Source: a virus. From it: DNA of 62,151 bases. Position numbers and translations under genes: made by a program. The notes under the pieces are model-generated. The model worked only from the letters and a program-made list of their open reading frames with translations, had not been told where the DNA came from and did not search any database. Below, in pieces: positions 26,291 to 35,816 of the stretch. Location of the stretch: positions 1-62,151 of IMG/VR virus record IMGVR_UViG_3300004369_000015; one strand, written 5' to 3'. Every line of letters begins with the position of its first letter. Within the stretch, counting starts at the first letter, position 1.

Positions 26291-28539
26291 CTAATAATTT
26301 CGCTAATTGTTCCTCTGTTATTATACCTTGCAAAGTTAATGTTTATTTTTGACTGTTTTTTTTCAGGCTGATAGAGGTGCTTCTGACAAGCCATAATCGC
26401 CAAGCCCGAACTAATCGATGCGTCAAACTTAGTTCTGTTGGTAATATCAAACTTTGCCCAATCCTCTAATGTTCTCGTAAAAGGCATTGACCCCATCTCA
26501 TCTGCGTCTCGATAGGTGGCATCTAAATCCATACCAACGTACTTCTCAATATAAGATTCAATTGCTGAGGCGTGTGCTTGTTTCACATCCTCACTTGAGT
26601 TCGGAATACCTCCGAGTTCACGCTCAGTTTTTGACAACTTAGTGTAATGTTTGTCAGGTCTATTCATACAGAATCCCCTGTAACCTCTATTCTTAAAATG
26701 GTATAACAATCTCGGCTTGTTGTTCTCAATCAAGATTGGCATACCGTAGAATACACAGGCCATAAGAACCTCTTCGTAGAATATCTCAGCAGTCTGTGGT
26801 CTCGCAATATACTCTAAGAAAAACTCGTTACTTGGAGCGTCATCCATATTGAACATAGTCAGTCCGTGAAGTGCTCCATTAGAACCACCACCCCCGACTA
26901 CACCCGAGATGTCATAGGAGTCACAACCGAACGCACCAATGTGGTCATTGGCGGGGTACTTGAATCCACTCTTCAGTAACACCCTGTTCTGCAGTGCGGG
27001 GCCGGGAGTCCACGATACTAAGAACCTCCCTCTCTTGTCGGGACTAAAGATTACTTTAGTATCCTTGATGCCATCTTTCCAATAGAATGAACCACGAGTT
27101 AAGTGATGCTCTTGTATAAGTGTGTCGTTGTAATCTATCTGCTGATATATCTTAGTTAGGTTGAAAATAGATGCCTTGCTCTCATCACGGAATGCGTGTG
27201 ACTCAGTTCGTGGGAACTGACGATAGTATTCGTTCAGTGCATCTGCATCGCTCTTTAGTGACGCAACTTCAGCCTCCCAATAATCAATAGCCCCCTGATG
27301 GATATATCCACCATCAACACCCAATATGGGCTTATCGGTGGTTTTTCGCATCACGGGGTGACCATATCTATCAATGAATCCCTCCATATTCCATTCCATC
27401 GGAACGAATAGCGCATACATACCACTCTTAGTCTGACCGTTCGCATTGCGCTTAGTGACATCTGAATCATAGTATAGACCCTTGAAGTTATCTCCACCTT
27501 TATCAAGTGCGTTCGATGTAGAACCCATCATACACTTGCCAATAATCTTGCTACCCAAACGTAGACAAGTCTTTGTTACACGCCAATTGTTTAGGATGTT
27601 GTTAGGCTTAATCCATTTTCCGCTTTCATCGTGTACGAGTAGTAGTAATTTTTCACCATCATAAGAGTTATCGTCAGTATTCTTCCAATCGATTGTGGTA
27701 TCCAAGCCTTCAATCTGCTCTTCATCCACATCGAACATATTCTTTTTTGTAATCTTGGATGCAGGTACACGATAGGCCAACTCTGTCTTTGGCCTATCCA
27801 TACCATCCATAATGGGCCTGAAGAAGAACGGGAGTCTACTATTGATTGGCACAACCTTATCAGTAAACATCTTCTTAGCGTCACTACCTGTCTTAGACAG
27901 GATACCAACCCTCGCATCCTTTGCAAGAGTTGCGGTATGCACACACTCCGAAGAAGACATAAAAGAAAATCCTGAACGTCTAATCTTCAGGTACACCATT
28001 CCAAACGAACGGGTGTCTGCTTTACAGGCTTCCCAAAAAAGAAACAGGATTCTATTTGCCTCACGGTAGTCAGGGTATCCAACGTCAATACTTGTCCACT
28101 GAAGGTACATATAATGCGACCCCGTGATGTACGTGGGCACTCCATTATTCATAAACCAACAACCATCTTCACGGTAGTCAAACTCCTTCTCAATGTAATC
28201 TACCCACCTGTTCTTAAACTCGGTAGGCTTCTCGTTCCATTGGAAGATTGACTGAATGCGTGACAACTCAGTAGGGAGTTCACGTCTTTCCCAATATTGT
28301 TCTTCTGCTTTTTTGTGTCTTTGAAGACACTCTTTAGGTGCGATTGGTAATCCAATCTTTAGATTTTGAATCTCAATAACATCACCTAATGTTCCATCCT
28401 TAGATATTACTACAAGGTCATAGTCAGGGTTATACCCATACTTCCAACTCTTTGCTTTGTTCTTGTTGGTAAGTACAGATTTCTGTACGTAATCAGGTAC
28501 AACTCTGTGTAGTTCTTTATTTTGACCTTCTTTCAGCAA
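26287..28539 (-). CDS. terL: terminase large subunit
   Basis: The 750-residue DNA-packaging motor has an ATPase half with a basic KIRRSGFSF segment (residues about 185-193) where Walker A is expected in this divergent group and LLLLVHDESGKW (298-309, Walker B D304/E305), and a nuclease half with GAFGCDSYDISG carrying an acidic metal ligand. It overlaps the upstream small-terminase candidate by 23 bp and the portal by 4 bp. A copy of the dispersed palindrome lies in the coding sequence (28315-28330), translated ECLQRH in a non-conserved N-terminal region. Confidence 0.85.
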   Translation of the reverse strand: MLKEGQNKELHRVVPDYVQKSVLTNKNKAKSWKYGYNPDYDLVVISKDGTLGDVIEIQNLKIGLPIAPKECLQRHKKAEEQYWERRELPTELSRIQSIFQWNEKPTEFKNRWVDYIEKEFDYREDGCWFMNNGVPTYITGSHYMYLQWTSIDVGYPDYREANRILFLFWEACKADTRSFGMVYLKIRRSGFSFMSSSECVHTATLAKDARVGILSKTGSDAKKMFTDKVVPINSRLPFFFRPIMDGMDRPKTELAYRVPASKITKKNMFDVDEEQIEGLDTTIDWKNTDDNSYDGEKLLLLVHDESGKWIKPNNILNNWRVTKTCLRLGSKIIGKCMMGSTSNALDKGGDNFKGLYYDSDVTKRNANGQTKSGMYALFVPMEWNMEGFIDRYGHPVMRKTTDKPILGVDGGYIHQGAIDYWEAEVASLKSDADALNEYYRQFPRTESHAFRDESKASIFNLTKIYQQIDYNDTLIQEHHLTRGSFYWKDGIKDTKVIFSPDKRGRFLVSWTPGPALQNRVLLKSGFKYPANDHIGAFGCDSYDISGVVGGGGSNGALHGLTMFNMDDAPSNEFFLEYIARPQTAEIFYEEVLMACVFYGMPILIENNKPRLLYHFKNRGYRGFCMNRPDKHYTKLSKTERELGGIPNSSEDVKQAHASAIESYIEKYVGMDLDATYRDADEMGSMPFTRTLEDWAKFDITNRTKFDASISSGLAIMACQKHLYQPEKKQSKININFARYNNRGTISEIIR
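26331..26338 (-). promoter_or_regulatory. candidate internal promoter core TAACTTTG
   Basis: A TAnnTTTG match on the minus strand inside the 3' end of terL, about 40 bp before the portal start. It lies within coding sequence, so it may be chance. Confidence 0.3.
28315..28330. repeat. dispersed palindrome copy (in CDS)
   Basis: GTGTCTTTGAAGACAC in terL; on the coding strand it reads GTGTCTTCAAAGACAC and is translated in the frame that gives CLQRH. Confidence 0.85.
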
Positions 28540-28804
28540 AACCTTGTTTCGTATCTACTTTAGTATTAGACCCACGTTCCATCATTTCTATTGCCTCACG
28601 CTCTGCTTCAATGCGATTTAATATTTCAAACGCATCAAAGATTGCCAACTTCTTTGTGGCTGCTGCGTTCTTTAATCTATCTGCAGACAAATCATCCCCG
28701 GGGTCGTGCTTGATGATTTGCTCCTTAGCAACCTTTATAAGTTGTTCAACTGCTCGGTGTCCCGCTTCGATTATTTTTAATTTTACTTCTTTAGTTGAAC
28801 TCAT
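28517..28804 (-). CDS. small terminase subunit candidate
   Basis: A 95-residue helical protein immediately upstream of and overlapping terL. It has a Lys/Ala/Glu-rich helical body and no other recognisable motif. The position before terL and the size fit a small terminase that recognises viral DNA; a clear helix-turn-helix cannot be seen by eye. Confidence 0.5.
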   Translation of the reverse strand: MSSTKEVKLKIIEAGHRAVEQLIKVAKEQIIKHDPGDDLSADRLKNAAATKKLAIFDAFEILNRIEAEREAIEMMERGSNTKVDTKQGFAERRSK

Positions 28805-29277
28805 CCTTTAAATTTTAAAAACATAACTTGAACTAATCTTGAACCTTCTCCATACCCAAAGTTCTCCTTTATGTTCCTTGAGTGCCTTACGTCAGAATCA
28901 AACATAAACACGCTATTGTAACGTGCCTTGTGAATTAATATAGGCTCATCGTTATCGTCATACAACGTTGTTCCATAACCCTCAGGGTATTCTTTATTCA
29001 AATACAATATAAGGGTTTTATGCCCGTGCATCTCATCACTATGGATGAAGTTTGGTTCTTCCTGATTCAGTGGAGACTTCCTCACGAAGTTCATCTCAAC
29101 AGAATACTGAGGGAACGTGGAGGTTACTATTGAACTAAGCCTATCTGTAGACCTTGGTTGTATACCCTTAAATACCGTGTCATCTCCATCAGGTACGTCC
29201 ATAAAAAATCCATCGAGAATCTCTTTCACGTATTCATCAGGGTCACTTAAAACATCGTGCCAAAGAAAGTTCATCAT
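28801..29277 (-). CDS. 2-oxoglutarate/Fe(II) oxygenase-like protein
   Basis: The 158-residue protein shows the ligand pattern of a double-stranded beta-helix oxygenase: H79-x-D81 in FIHSDEMHGH, a distal His132 in DVRHSR, and Arg147 in SRLVQV for the 2-oxoglutarate carboxylate. Strands ILYLN, GTTLY and NSVFMFDSD surround them. It lies in the packaging operon with 4-bp overlaps on both sides. Related oxygenases are frequent in marine phages; the substrate (protein, nucleotide or sugar) cannot be told from sequence. Confidence 0.6.
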   Translation of the reverse strand: MMNFLWHDVLSDPDEYVKEILDGFFMDVPDGDDTVFKGIQPRSTDRLSSIVTSTFPQYSVEMNFVRKSPLNQEEPNFIHSDEMHGHKTLILYLNKEYPEGYGTTLYDDNDEPILIHKARYNSVFMFDSDVRHSRNIKENFGYGEGSRLVQVMFLKFKG

Positions 29278-29837
29278 AGCGTCATTGTTATTTGGTGGTC
29301 AAATACCCTGTACAACCTATCTCCGTCCACGTTAAACTCATATTCACTGTCAGGGGTAAAGGCAACCTTGTCACCTGATTTAACGCCCTTAGAAAGCAAG
29401 TATCCGTTTGGATACACCATCTGCCCCATAAGAGGCTCGTTGCTAAATGGCTTGTATATATATGAGTCTTCTACGGGAATTGGTCTCACGAAGCAATACC
29501 TATCGTGTGCGTTCCACTGTGTACCATTATGGTACATATAAAATTGGTCAGCCTCTATAAAGAACAGGTCATCACGGAAGAAACTTTTACCGCTTCTTCT
29601 GCGACCCTTCATATCGTTATAGAACTTGAATACGTTGTGGTGTACAAGTAGTGTGTCGCCCTTTTTTATTGGGCCATCATAACCTAACGGGAGTTCGTGC
29701 ACTATCGCTTTTCGATTCGCGAATCGAAAATCTTCCTCTGATGTACTTACGATTACCTCTTGCCCGTCCCAATCAACGGTGTTGTCGTATCGCTTCCCGC
29801 CTTTATGACTCACTATGAAGTAGAATGGAGACCTCAT
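29274..29837 (-). CDS. possible double GroES-fold protein (187 aa)
   Basis: Two halves each look like a co-chaperonin barrel: GPIKKGDTLLVHH in the first and GVKSGDKVAFTP in the second match the V-K-x-G-D-x-V-x-F strand of GroES, and YCFVRPI before the second half resembles the first GroES strand. The link RRRSGKSFFRDD lies where a mobile loop could be. The genome also has a conventional GroES-like gene at 42476-42733. The fold is a visual guess and the mobile-loop motif is not clear, so it may be an unrelated beta protein. Confidence 0.4.
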   Translation of the reverse strand: MRSPFYFIVSHKGGKRYDNTVDWDGQEVIVSTSEEDFRFANRKAIVHELPLGYDGPIKKGDTLLVHHNVFKFYNDMKGRRRSGKSFFRDDLFFIEADQFYMYHNGTQWNAHDRYCFVRPIPVEDSYIYKPFSNEPLMGQMVYPNGYLLSKGVKSGDKVAFTPDSEYEFNVDGDRLYRVFDHQITMTL

Positions 29838-29877
29838 TTATTGTTTTTTGAACGATAACCAATGTGGTTTTGAACGA

Positions 29878-30084
29878 TTATGAGCCACAACCCTCGCACT
29901 CAAAGTACGAGTCCATTGGTTTCACTCCGTTTAATTTCATTTGAATATTATGGATTCTGTCGGCAAGTGCCATCTGCTCTCCGAAATCACTTGTCTCGGA
30001 TTTTTGCTGCATAAGTTCTTCGACCTCTTTTTTGAGGTTAATCATATCTTGTTCAGTCATATTAAAAGTTGATATTATATTCAA
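29878..30084 (-). CDS. small coiled-coil protein with C-terminal Cys motif (68 aa)
   Basis: A Glu/Lys/Gln helical protein ending CEGCGS. It overlaps the upstream 74-aa gene by 23 bp. The single CxxC motif might bind metal in a dimer. The function is unknown. Confidence 0.55.
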   Translation of the reverse strand: MNIISTFNMTEQDMINLKKEVEELMQQKSETSDFGEQMALADRIHNIQMKLNGVKPMDSYFECEGCGS

Positions 30085-30286
30085 TTGATACGGGCATTGT
30101 GTGAGTAAATTCCTTCCACAATACTACCTCATCATTTGACTCAATCCAAATCTTAATAGATTCCTTTTCAGAATCATACCTAATCAAGTGAATCTTATGT
30201 GTTCCATTAAGAATCTCTTGCCCTACTATATAATGCATTGCGCCCGACTTGTAGTCAGGCCCAATGGAGATTTTTCTTATGTCCAT
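30062..30286 (-). CDS. small beta-type protein (74 aa)
   Basis: A compact protein with alternating hydrophobic strands (IHLIRYDSEKESIKIWIE) and no recognised motif. It lies directly after a fibre gene and overlaps the next one. The function is unknown. Confidence 0.5.
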   Translation of the reverse strand: MDIRKISIGPDYKSGAMHYIVGQEILNGTHKIHLIRYDSEKESIKIWIESNDEVVLWKEFTHTMPVSIEYNINF

Positions 30287-30298
30287 TTTATTATATTA

Positions 30299-31456
30299 TT
30301 ACGCCAACTTCCAAACCTGAACGTGTGCGGTTGGGACTGTTGACCAAGTTCCTCCTCCTACAACGTGGCTATACAAACCTCCATCATTGATTCCATTTGA
30401 GTCTCTCATAATCTCAAATGTCAATTCAAATGGCAGACTACCAACGTTAACAGGAATGCTTAAGTCATATGGCTGCACCTCATTGGGCTTATCTAACTCT
30501 ACCACTCTTGTGATACCCGCTTGTGTGCCATTAACTAATGCTCTATATAAGATTATAGCAACTCCACCCGAAGCACCTTGTCTCTCCATATTACCAAACC
30601 CATTTACAATGTAAGAGCCTGTTTGGTTAAATTCGATAACACCCGAACCGTCAATCATAACGGGGTCTGTTCCTGTGCCCTGTGCTGCACCAAACTCAAC
30701 CTGCATAGGAATAAGTTGACCTGATGGCAGTTGGCTTGTTGCAGTAGATGTTGCATCAAGAACCATCGTCAAAGAAGGAACGGTTACAACAGGAGCGTCA
30801 ATCCATTTTACGTCAGCCCCCGTAGAGGAAAGGATTTGACCTGCAGTTCCTACTGATGAGTAGTGGTCTTCTAATGGGCCATCAAGTCTCGTAACTCCAA
30901 CAACAGTCAAATCGTGTGATACTAATGCATCATTGTTTACTGTAAGGTTGTTGGTCTGCGCTACAGTTGAAACAACTGCTCCATTAAGGGTAATATCCTG
31001 CGTTGCGCTATTGCCCGTGTCAAGAACTGACTGAAGGTCTGCAGGGAAGGGGGGTGGGGTCTGCCACTGAACACCTGCAGTAGTGGTGTATAGGATTTGA
31101 CCTGTAGTTCCGGGCGACCCCGAGTTATCATAGACTGCGCCTTGGGCGACAATACCTTCTTCGAATACGCAGTCGCTCTTTGCAGTTACGTCTCCTGTAA
31201 AAAGGGTTGCACCATCAACAAGCAAATCGCTACCGACTGTCATATAGTCGGTAACGATAGTGCCTGTTAGTGCAATGTTTTGGGTTGCGACATTTCCACT
31301 ATCCAATACTTCCTGCAACGTAGGCGTAGGAACGAGACCTATAATATCGCCAAGCAAATAGTTCTTGGTGATTTGTTGATTCTCTGCATCCGTTCCGATT
31401 ACCTTATCATCTAACGTTGGCAGTGCGTCTATTGCATATGTACTTATCTTCCCCAT
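30299..31456 (-). CDS. tail fibre / appendage protein (385 aa)
   Basis: The N-terminal motif ISTYAID-x-DK-x-IG-x-DA-x-TKN is shared with the 244-aa protein at 38054-38788, suggesting a common attachment module. The middle has three similar segments of the type LQ-x-VLD-x-GN-x-AT-x-DI-x-L, each followed by Thr/Val/Ser-rich beta stretches, then a C-terminal beta domain. This is the make-up of trimeric phage fibres. It is probably exposed at the tail and binds the host surface. Confidence 0.65.
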   Translation of the reverse strand: MGKISTYAIDALPTLDDKVIGTDAENQQITKNYLLGDIIGLVPTPTLQEVLDSGNVATQNIALTGTIVTDYMTVGSDLLVDGATLFTGDVTAKSDCVFEEGIVAQGAVYDNSGSPGTTGQILYTTTAGVQWQTPPPFPADLQSVLDTGNSATQDITLNGAVVSTVAQTNNLTVNNDALVSHDLTVVGVTRLDGPLEDHYSSVGTAGQILSSTGADVKWIDAPVVTVPSLTMVLDATSTATSQLPSGQLIPMQVEFGAAQGTGTDPVMIDGSGVIEFNQTGSYIVNGFGNMERQGASGGVAIILYRALVNGTQAGITRVVELDKPNEVQPYDLSIPVNVGSLPFELTFEIMRDSNGINDGGLYSHVVGGGTWSTVPTAHVQVWKLA

Positions 31457-31464
31457 TGTTTTTT

Positions 31465-31707
31465 TTACTCTTTGTCGACATCCTCAATGTCCCCTGTTTG
31501 GACATTGATACGGACATCTGTTCCGTATTTTTCTACGAGCATCTTCTCGTGCTCGGTGTAAGCGTCCCTTAGTTCATCAACTTTAGCCATCAAACTCTTC
31601 TGAGTAATCACGGTGTCACCAAGTTGAATCTTGAGTGAATTGAATTCGTTAACCATTGATTGGATTACTTCCAACTCTTCTTTGGTTAGTTTTTTGGATT
31701 TTGCCAT
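31465..31707 (-). CDS. small coiled-coil protein (80 aa)
   Basis: An almost entirely helical Lys/Glu/Leu protein with heptad-like spacing and an acidic end. It lies 8 bp before a fibre gene and has a TATATTTG box 27 bp upstream. Similar short coiled coils near fibre genes can be assembly factors, but nothing in the sequence proves this. Confidence 0.5.
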   Translation of the reverse strand: MAKSKKLTKEELEVIQSMVNEFNSLKIQLGDTVITQKSLMAKVDELRDAYTEHEKMLVEKYGTDVRINVQTGDIEDVDKE

Positions 31708-31734
31708 TGTAATTTATTTTAGATTATACTATTG

Positions 31735-31742
31735 CAAATATA
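31735..31742 (-). promoter_or_regulatory. candidate promoter core TATATTTG
   Basis: A TAnnTTTG match in the AT-rich gap before the 80-aa gene on the minus strand. Confidence 0.5.
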
Positions 31743-31757
31743 CGATTTTTTAAAATA

Positions 31758-32237
31758 TTATTTACCACACGGGCCTTCTCCTGCCCAACCACCATCTTGC
31801 CAAATGTAGTAAAAAGCCATCCCCGGTTCTCTATAAACTCCATTGTCAGCAGGTTGAGTCCCTGCAGGGTCTGACCAAATAGGAACATTAAACCAATTAC
31901 CCTGAGATTGGTCATAAAAAATATCCATAGGTATACCACCAAAACAAATATCCTCTTCATTGGGCGAGAACTCAACAGTGAAGACAACAAGTCCACCACC
32001 GCCTCCTCCTGAAGAGAAGTCCTCGTCATATCCATAAAACTCAGACATTGCGTGAGGTGTTGCTCCATCAGGGAATAGTGGCCCCTGTGTGTTGATAGGC
32101 GGGTATGCCCCAACCCCTGCAGATAAATCGTTCAGGCTTATAGGAGTACCAACAAGGCCGGGAGAGTTGTAGTCATTATTAACCCTCTCATTGGCTATAG
32201 CCCAAAGTGATAATGTTCCTGAACCCGGTACTGCCAT
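31758..32237 (-). CDS. tail-associated adhesin-type protein (159 aa)
   Basis: It begins MAVPGSGTLSLWAIANERVN and has a GATPHAMSEFYGYD segment, then a GGGGGG hinge and a Trp/Tyr/Cys-rich end. I know this start and the PHAMSEFYGYD block from small fibre-associated proteins of marine phages. It abuts the S74 fibre gene by one base and probably forms a tail-surface component. Confidence 0.55.
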   Translation of the reverse strand: MAVPGSGTLSLWAIANERVNNDYNSPGLVGTPISLNDLSAGVGAYPPINTQGPLFPDGATPHAMSEFYGYDEDFSSGGGGGGLVVFTVEFSPNEEDICFGGIPMDIFYDQSQGNWFNVPIWSDPAGTQPADNGVYREPGMAFYYIWQDGGWAGEGPCGK

Positions 32238-35200
32238 TACTCTCCTAACTTAGCCTTCAGTTCCTTAACCTCGGCTGACAACTCCTTAACTGCCTCAATA
32301 AGAACACCTACGAGGTTGCCATAAGCAACACCCAAGTATTCTCCTTCTTCTGATACAACCTCAGGAATTACCTCGAGAACTTCTTGAGCAATCACACCTA
32401 CGCTCTTCTTACCATCCTTATCGTATGACACACCTCTCAATGCCTCTACCTTCTCGAGCGCATTATCAATGGTCTCAACGTTAGACTTCAATCGCATATC
32501 GGAATACGCAACAATGTCACCCGTTGCAGTGAACGTACCCGTCAATGAATTACCACTGCTCGAAAGGTTACCCAATCCTACTTGAGATGGGGTATGGCTA
32601 TGAGACAACGCTGCTGCTCCAATATCAGTAGCGGTCAGAGTTCTTGTGCCCATACTTGTAATCACACCATCGGTAACGTAGATATTATCGATGATAGTAG
32701 ACCCTGAAGTATCGATATCGGTATCCGTTCCGATAATAGTATTATACGTACCTGCGGGTTGATAGTTACCTGCGGGTTGATATAGCACATCTGCCTCGGG
32801 TTGAGTTAGATACTCAGCAGGGATAGATGTAAGATACTCAGAGTGAGTATGAGATGCGTAAGCATATCGTCCATCGATGTCGATAGAGTTGCCACCACTA
32901 ATAGCAATGACACCTGTACTACCGTTCCAAGAAAGTGTTTGACTATCTGTCTGTGAAGTAAGGTATCCCTGTTGCTGAACCCAAGTGCGAGTTGCAGCGA
33001 TGTCGCCACCGATATATACCAATCCTGTAATCTCAGACGCAAATTGGAAACTACCACTTGAGTTTACACCAAAGTATCCCTGTCTGTCTCCTTCAGAATC
33101 CAAGAACTGAATGTAGTTCCATCCTGCGTTCTTAACTCCTGCAGTACCACCAAGCCCTGTTTGCTTCAGGTTTAAGATTCCATCACTGCTGCTCTCAATA
33201 GTTACCGCATTGGTAAATGTAGTAAGAGTTCCTGTAGAAGAGGGGAGACCCGTGATGTACCCTGCGCCATTAGTGAGTTGGTTGTTGTTTGTGATATAGT
33301 TTGCATTGGTTGCTCCCGTATATCCCAAATCCGCAAGAGTGAGGGTTCTTGTCCCCATACTTGTAATAACACCATCTGTGACATATATGTTATCAATTAT
33401 GGTGGCTCCACTTGTATCAATATCAGTATCAGTACCAATAATAGTATTGTATGTACCTGCAGGTTGATAGTTGCCAATTGGCTGATACAGTGTATCTGCC
33501 TCGGGTTGTGTTAAATATTCTGCAGGAATAGATGTGAGATATCCCGCACTTGCGTGATTCCCCCATCCATATGCAGTATTCCAATTGCTTGAGTTGCCTC
33601 CTGATGCCCAAATAGTATTACTTACACGTAGGCCATCTGACTTTAGGGTCATCTCTTCGGTACTTGAAATCAACCATCTGTGGTATTCATTACCATTGTC
33701 AGAGGTTGCATACTCAAGTCTTGAGTTGGTATCACCATCGCTCGTGTTGTAGAACTTAATGTAAGCACCGTCTGTGTTTCTACTCCAAACAAGTCCCTCG
33801 GCATCATCACCCCAAGTGATATTGCCCGTCATAGTTCCACCTGAAAGTGGCAAATATGAGTGGGTGTGGTTGCTTGGTGCTTTACCATCAAGGGCCGTTT
33901 GCAGACCATCAACGTTGGCAATCGTATGATTGTGCGAATCATCTGCTACAGTTACGCTCAATGTAGCGTTGCCCATATTGGTGAAGGTAGCAGTACCTGA
34001 CGCATCTCCACTTAGAGTTAACGTCATATCGTGAGTGCTATCCAACTTGCCACCAATCTGACCTGCGATAGTCGTTGCAAAGTTGGGGTCATCTCCCAAC
34101 GCTGCAGCCAACTCGTTCAATGTGTTAAGCGTTGCAGGGGCAGTATCTACAACCGCAGCAACTGCTGAGGTTACGTAAGCCTCTGTAGCATATCCACTAA
34201 GTGCAGAACTTGTAATGTATCCCGCACCGTTGGTCAACTGATTGTTATTGGTGATATAGTTAGCATTCGTAGCACCTGTGTAACCAAGGTTAGCGAGGGT
34301 CAATGACCTTGTAGTATGCGCAGTGATTACACCATCAGTCATCGTAAGGCTGCTCACAATTGTAGCACCCGATGTACTGATATCTGTGTCAGTACCAATA
34401 ATGGTATTATAAGTACCCGCAGGTTGGTAATTGCCAATAGGTTGGTATAGAGTGTCAGCCTCGGGCTGAGTCAAATATTCTGCAGGTATAGAAGTCAAAT
34501 AACCACTCAACGCTGCTGATGTAATATACCCCGCACCATTTGTTAGTTGGTTATTGTTCGTAATGTAGTTTGCGTTAGTCGCACCCGTATAGCCTAAGTT
34601 AGCAAGAGTTAGAGTACGTGTACCCATACTCGTGATAACACCATCAGTTACATAGATATTGTCAATGATTTGAGCACCTGTTGTATCTATATCAGTGTCC
34701 GTACCAATTATTGTGTTATAGGTTCCTGCGGGTTGATAGTTGCCAACAGGTTGGTAACGAGCATCTCCTTCTGTTTCTGTAAGATATTCGGCAGGGATAG
34801 AGGTAAGATATCCTGAGTTGTTGGTAAACATAGAGATATTACCCGAAACGTTCTGAAGGACTCCCGTGTTAGAAAGCCTTAGTGTTCCGTTTGTATATAA
34901 AGCAGAATCCTCTAAGTCAAATTGAGTACCACCCCTAATAACCAACGGGTACTTGTCATATGCAGTACCCTGCCATTCCTTTACGTGGAATACGAATCTA
35001 TCGTTGTTTGTGGCATTGTCTCTTAATTGAAATACTAAGTCAATGCTATCTGATGCAGGTTGATATGCATACAAACGTGCACCATCATTGTTTAATGTCC
35101 AATCGAAACCTTTACCTGTGGTAGGGAATGTACCTGACAGGTCTTGGAAAATTAAGTCGGCATTGTTGCCAAGGGTTACATTACCATTGAATGTAACAGG

Positions 35201-35803
35201 AGTGCTCGTACTTGCTCCACGTCCCGTAACACTTGCGAGTGTATCTGTCTCTGTGTAGCCTGTAATATAACCTGCTCCGTTAGTGAGTTGGTTATTGTTT
35301 GTTATGTAGTTAGCGTTAGTTGCGCCTGTGTATCCTAAATCAGCGAGTGTTAGGGTTCGAGTACCCATAGATTGAATGACACCATCTGTTACGTTGATAT
35401 AATCAAAGATGGTAGCACCACTCGTGTTAATGTCCGTATCGGTACCAATGATGGTATTGTACGTCCCGGCTGCCTGTTTGGTAGCCAATAAGTTGTTGAC
35501 CTCGGTTTCGGTATAGTACCTACCATCCAAGTTCACGTTGTTACCATTACTAATGGTAAGAGTTCCCCCACTGAGACTCAAGGTCTGAGAGTCAGTCTGA
35601 GAAGTTAAAAAACTCTGTGCGTTTACCCACGCCTGTGTAGCGTAACCACTTAAAGCAGAAGACGTAATGTATCCTGCTCCGTTTGTTAGTTGATTAGTGT
35701 TTGTAGGAATGGTAGTGGAACTGAAGGCGTTAGCCCCCAATTCCACTCCATTTACCGCTACAACACCGTCAACACTGATATCATCTTTAAATCGTATTGA
35801 CAT
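32237..35803 (-). CDS. tail fibre with S74 intramolecular chaperone (1,188 aa)
   Basis: The C-terminal part (SDMRLKSNVETIDNALEKVE, then IAQEVLEVIPEVV, then a helical end) is a peptidase S74 / endosialidase-type chaperone that folds the trimer and cuts itself off. The rest is built of about six units of roughly 100-130 residues, each containing GTYNTIIGTDTDI, LTLADLGYTGATNANYITNN and QLTNGAGYIT. The units are nearly identical in protein but differ at many third codon positions. This is a host-receptor-binding fibre; repeat number may vary between relatives. Confidence 0.8.
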   Translation of the reverse strand: MSIRFKDDISVDGVVAVNGVELGANAFSSTTIPTNTNQLTNGAGYITSSALSGYATQAWVNAQSFLTSQTDSQTLSLSGGTLTISNGNNVNLDGRYYTETEVNNLLATKQAAGTYNTIIGTDTDINTSGATIFDYINVTDGVIQSMGTRTLTLADLGYTGATNANYITNNNQLTNGAGYITGYTETDTLASVTGRGASTSTPVTFNGNVTLGNNADLIFQDLSGTFPTTGKGFDWTLNNDGARLYAYQPASDSIDLVFQLRDNATNNDRFVFHVKEWQGTAYDKYPLVIRGGTQFDLEDSALYTNGTLRLSNTGVLQNVSGNISMFTNNSGYLTSIPAEYLTETEGDARYQPVGNYQPAGTYNTIIGTDTDIDTTGAQIIDNIYVTDGVITSMGTRTLTLANLGYTGATNANYITNNNQLTNGAGYITSAALSGYLTSIPAEYLTQPEADTLYQPIGNYQPAGTYNTIIGTDTDISTSGATIVSSLTMTDGVITAHTTRSLTLANLGYTGATNANYITNNNQLTNGAGYITSSALSGYATEAYVTSAVAAVVDTAPATLNTLNELAAALGDDPNFATTIAGQIGGKLDSTHDMTLTLSGDASGTATFTNMGNATLSVTVADDSHNHTIANVDGLQTALDGKAPSNHTHSYLPLSGGTMTGNITWGDDAEGLVWSRNTDGAYIKFYNTSDGDTNSRLEYATSDNGNEYHRWLISSTEEMTLKSDGLRVSNTIWASGGNSSNWNTAYGWGNHASAGYLTSIPAEYLTQPEADTLYQPIGNYQPAGTYNTIIGTDTDIDTSGATIIDNIYVTDGVITSMGTRTLTLADLGYTGATNANYITNNNQLTNGAGYITGLPSSTGTLTTFTNAVTIESSSDGILNLKQTGLGGTAGVKNAGWNYIQFLDSEGDRQGYFGVNSSGSFQFASEITGLVYIGGDIAATRTWVQQQGYLTSQTDSQTLSWNGSTGVIAISGGNSIDIDGRYAYASHTHSEYLTSIPAEYLTQPEADVLYQPAGNYQPAGTYNTIIGTDTDIDTSGSTIIDNIYVTDGVITSMGTRTLTATDIGAAALSHSHTPSQVGLGNLSSSGNSLTGTFTATGDIVAYSDMRLKSNVETIDNALEKVEALRGVSYDKDGKKSVGVIAQEVLEVIPEVVSEEGEYLGVAYGNLVGVLIEAVKELSAEVKELKAKLGE
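33200..35500 (-). repeat. protein-level fibre repeats with scrambled codons
   Basis: Copies around 33251, 34226, 34530 and 35270 all encode NANYITNNNQLTNGAGYIT-type segments, yet AAC/AAT, ACA/ACC/ACT and GCA/GCC/GCG/GCT alternate freely among them. Partial copies of the GTYNTIIG segment also occur around 32700 and 33430. Nucleotide identity is therefore much lower than protein identity. Confidence 0.75.
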
Positions 35804-35816
35804 ATTATTTTATTTA

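Noticed and set aside
31724-32113. Minus-strand frame of 129 codons overlapping the 159-aa tail protein
   Set aside because: It is another frame of the same bases; the 159-aa frame has a recognisable phage start and PHAMSEFYGYD segment.
33200-35500. Fibre repeats as a CRISPR or diversity-generating template
   Set aside because: Units are coding, about 300-400 bp, without short conserved repeats or a reverse transcriptase gene; no CRISPR array is present in the window.
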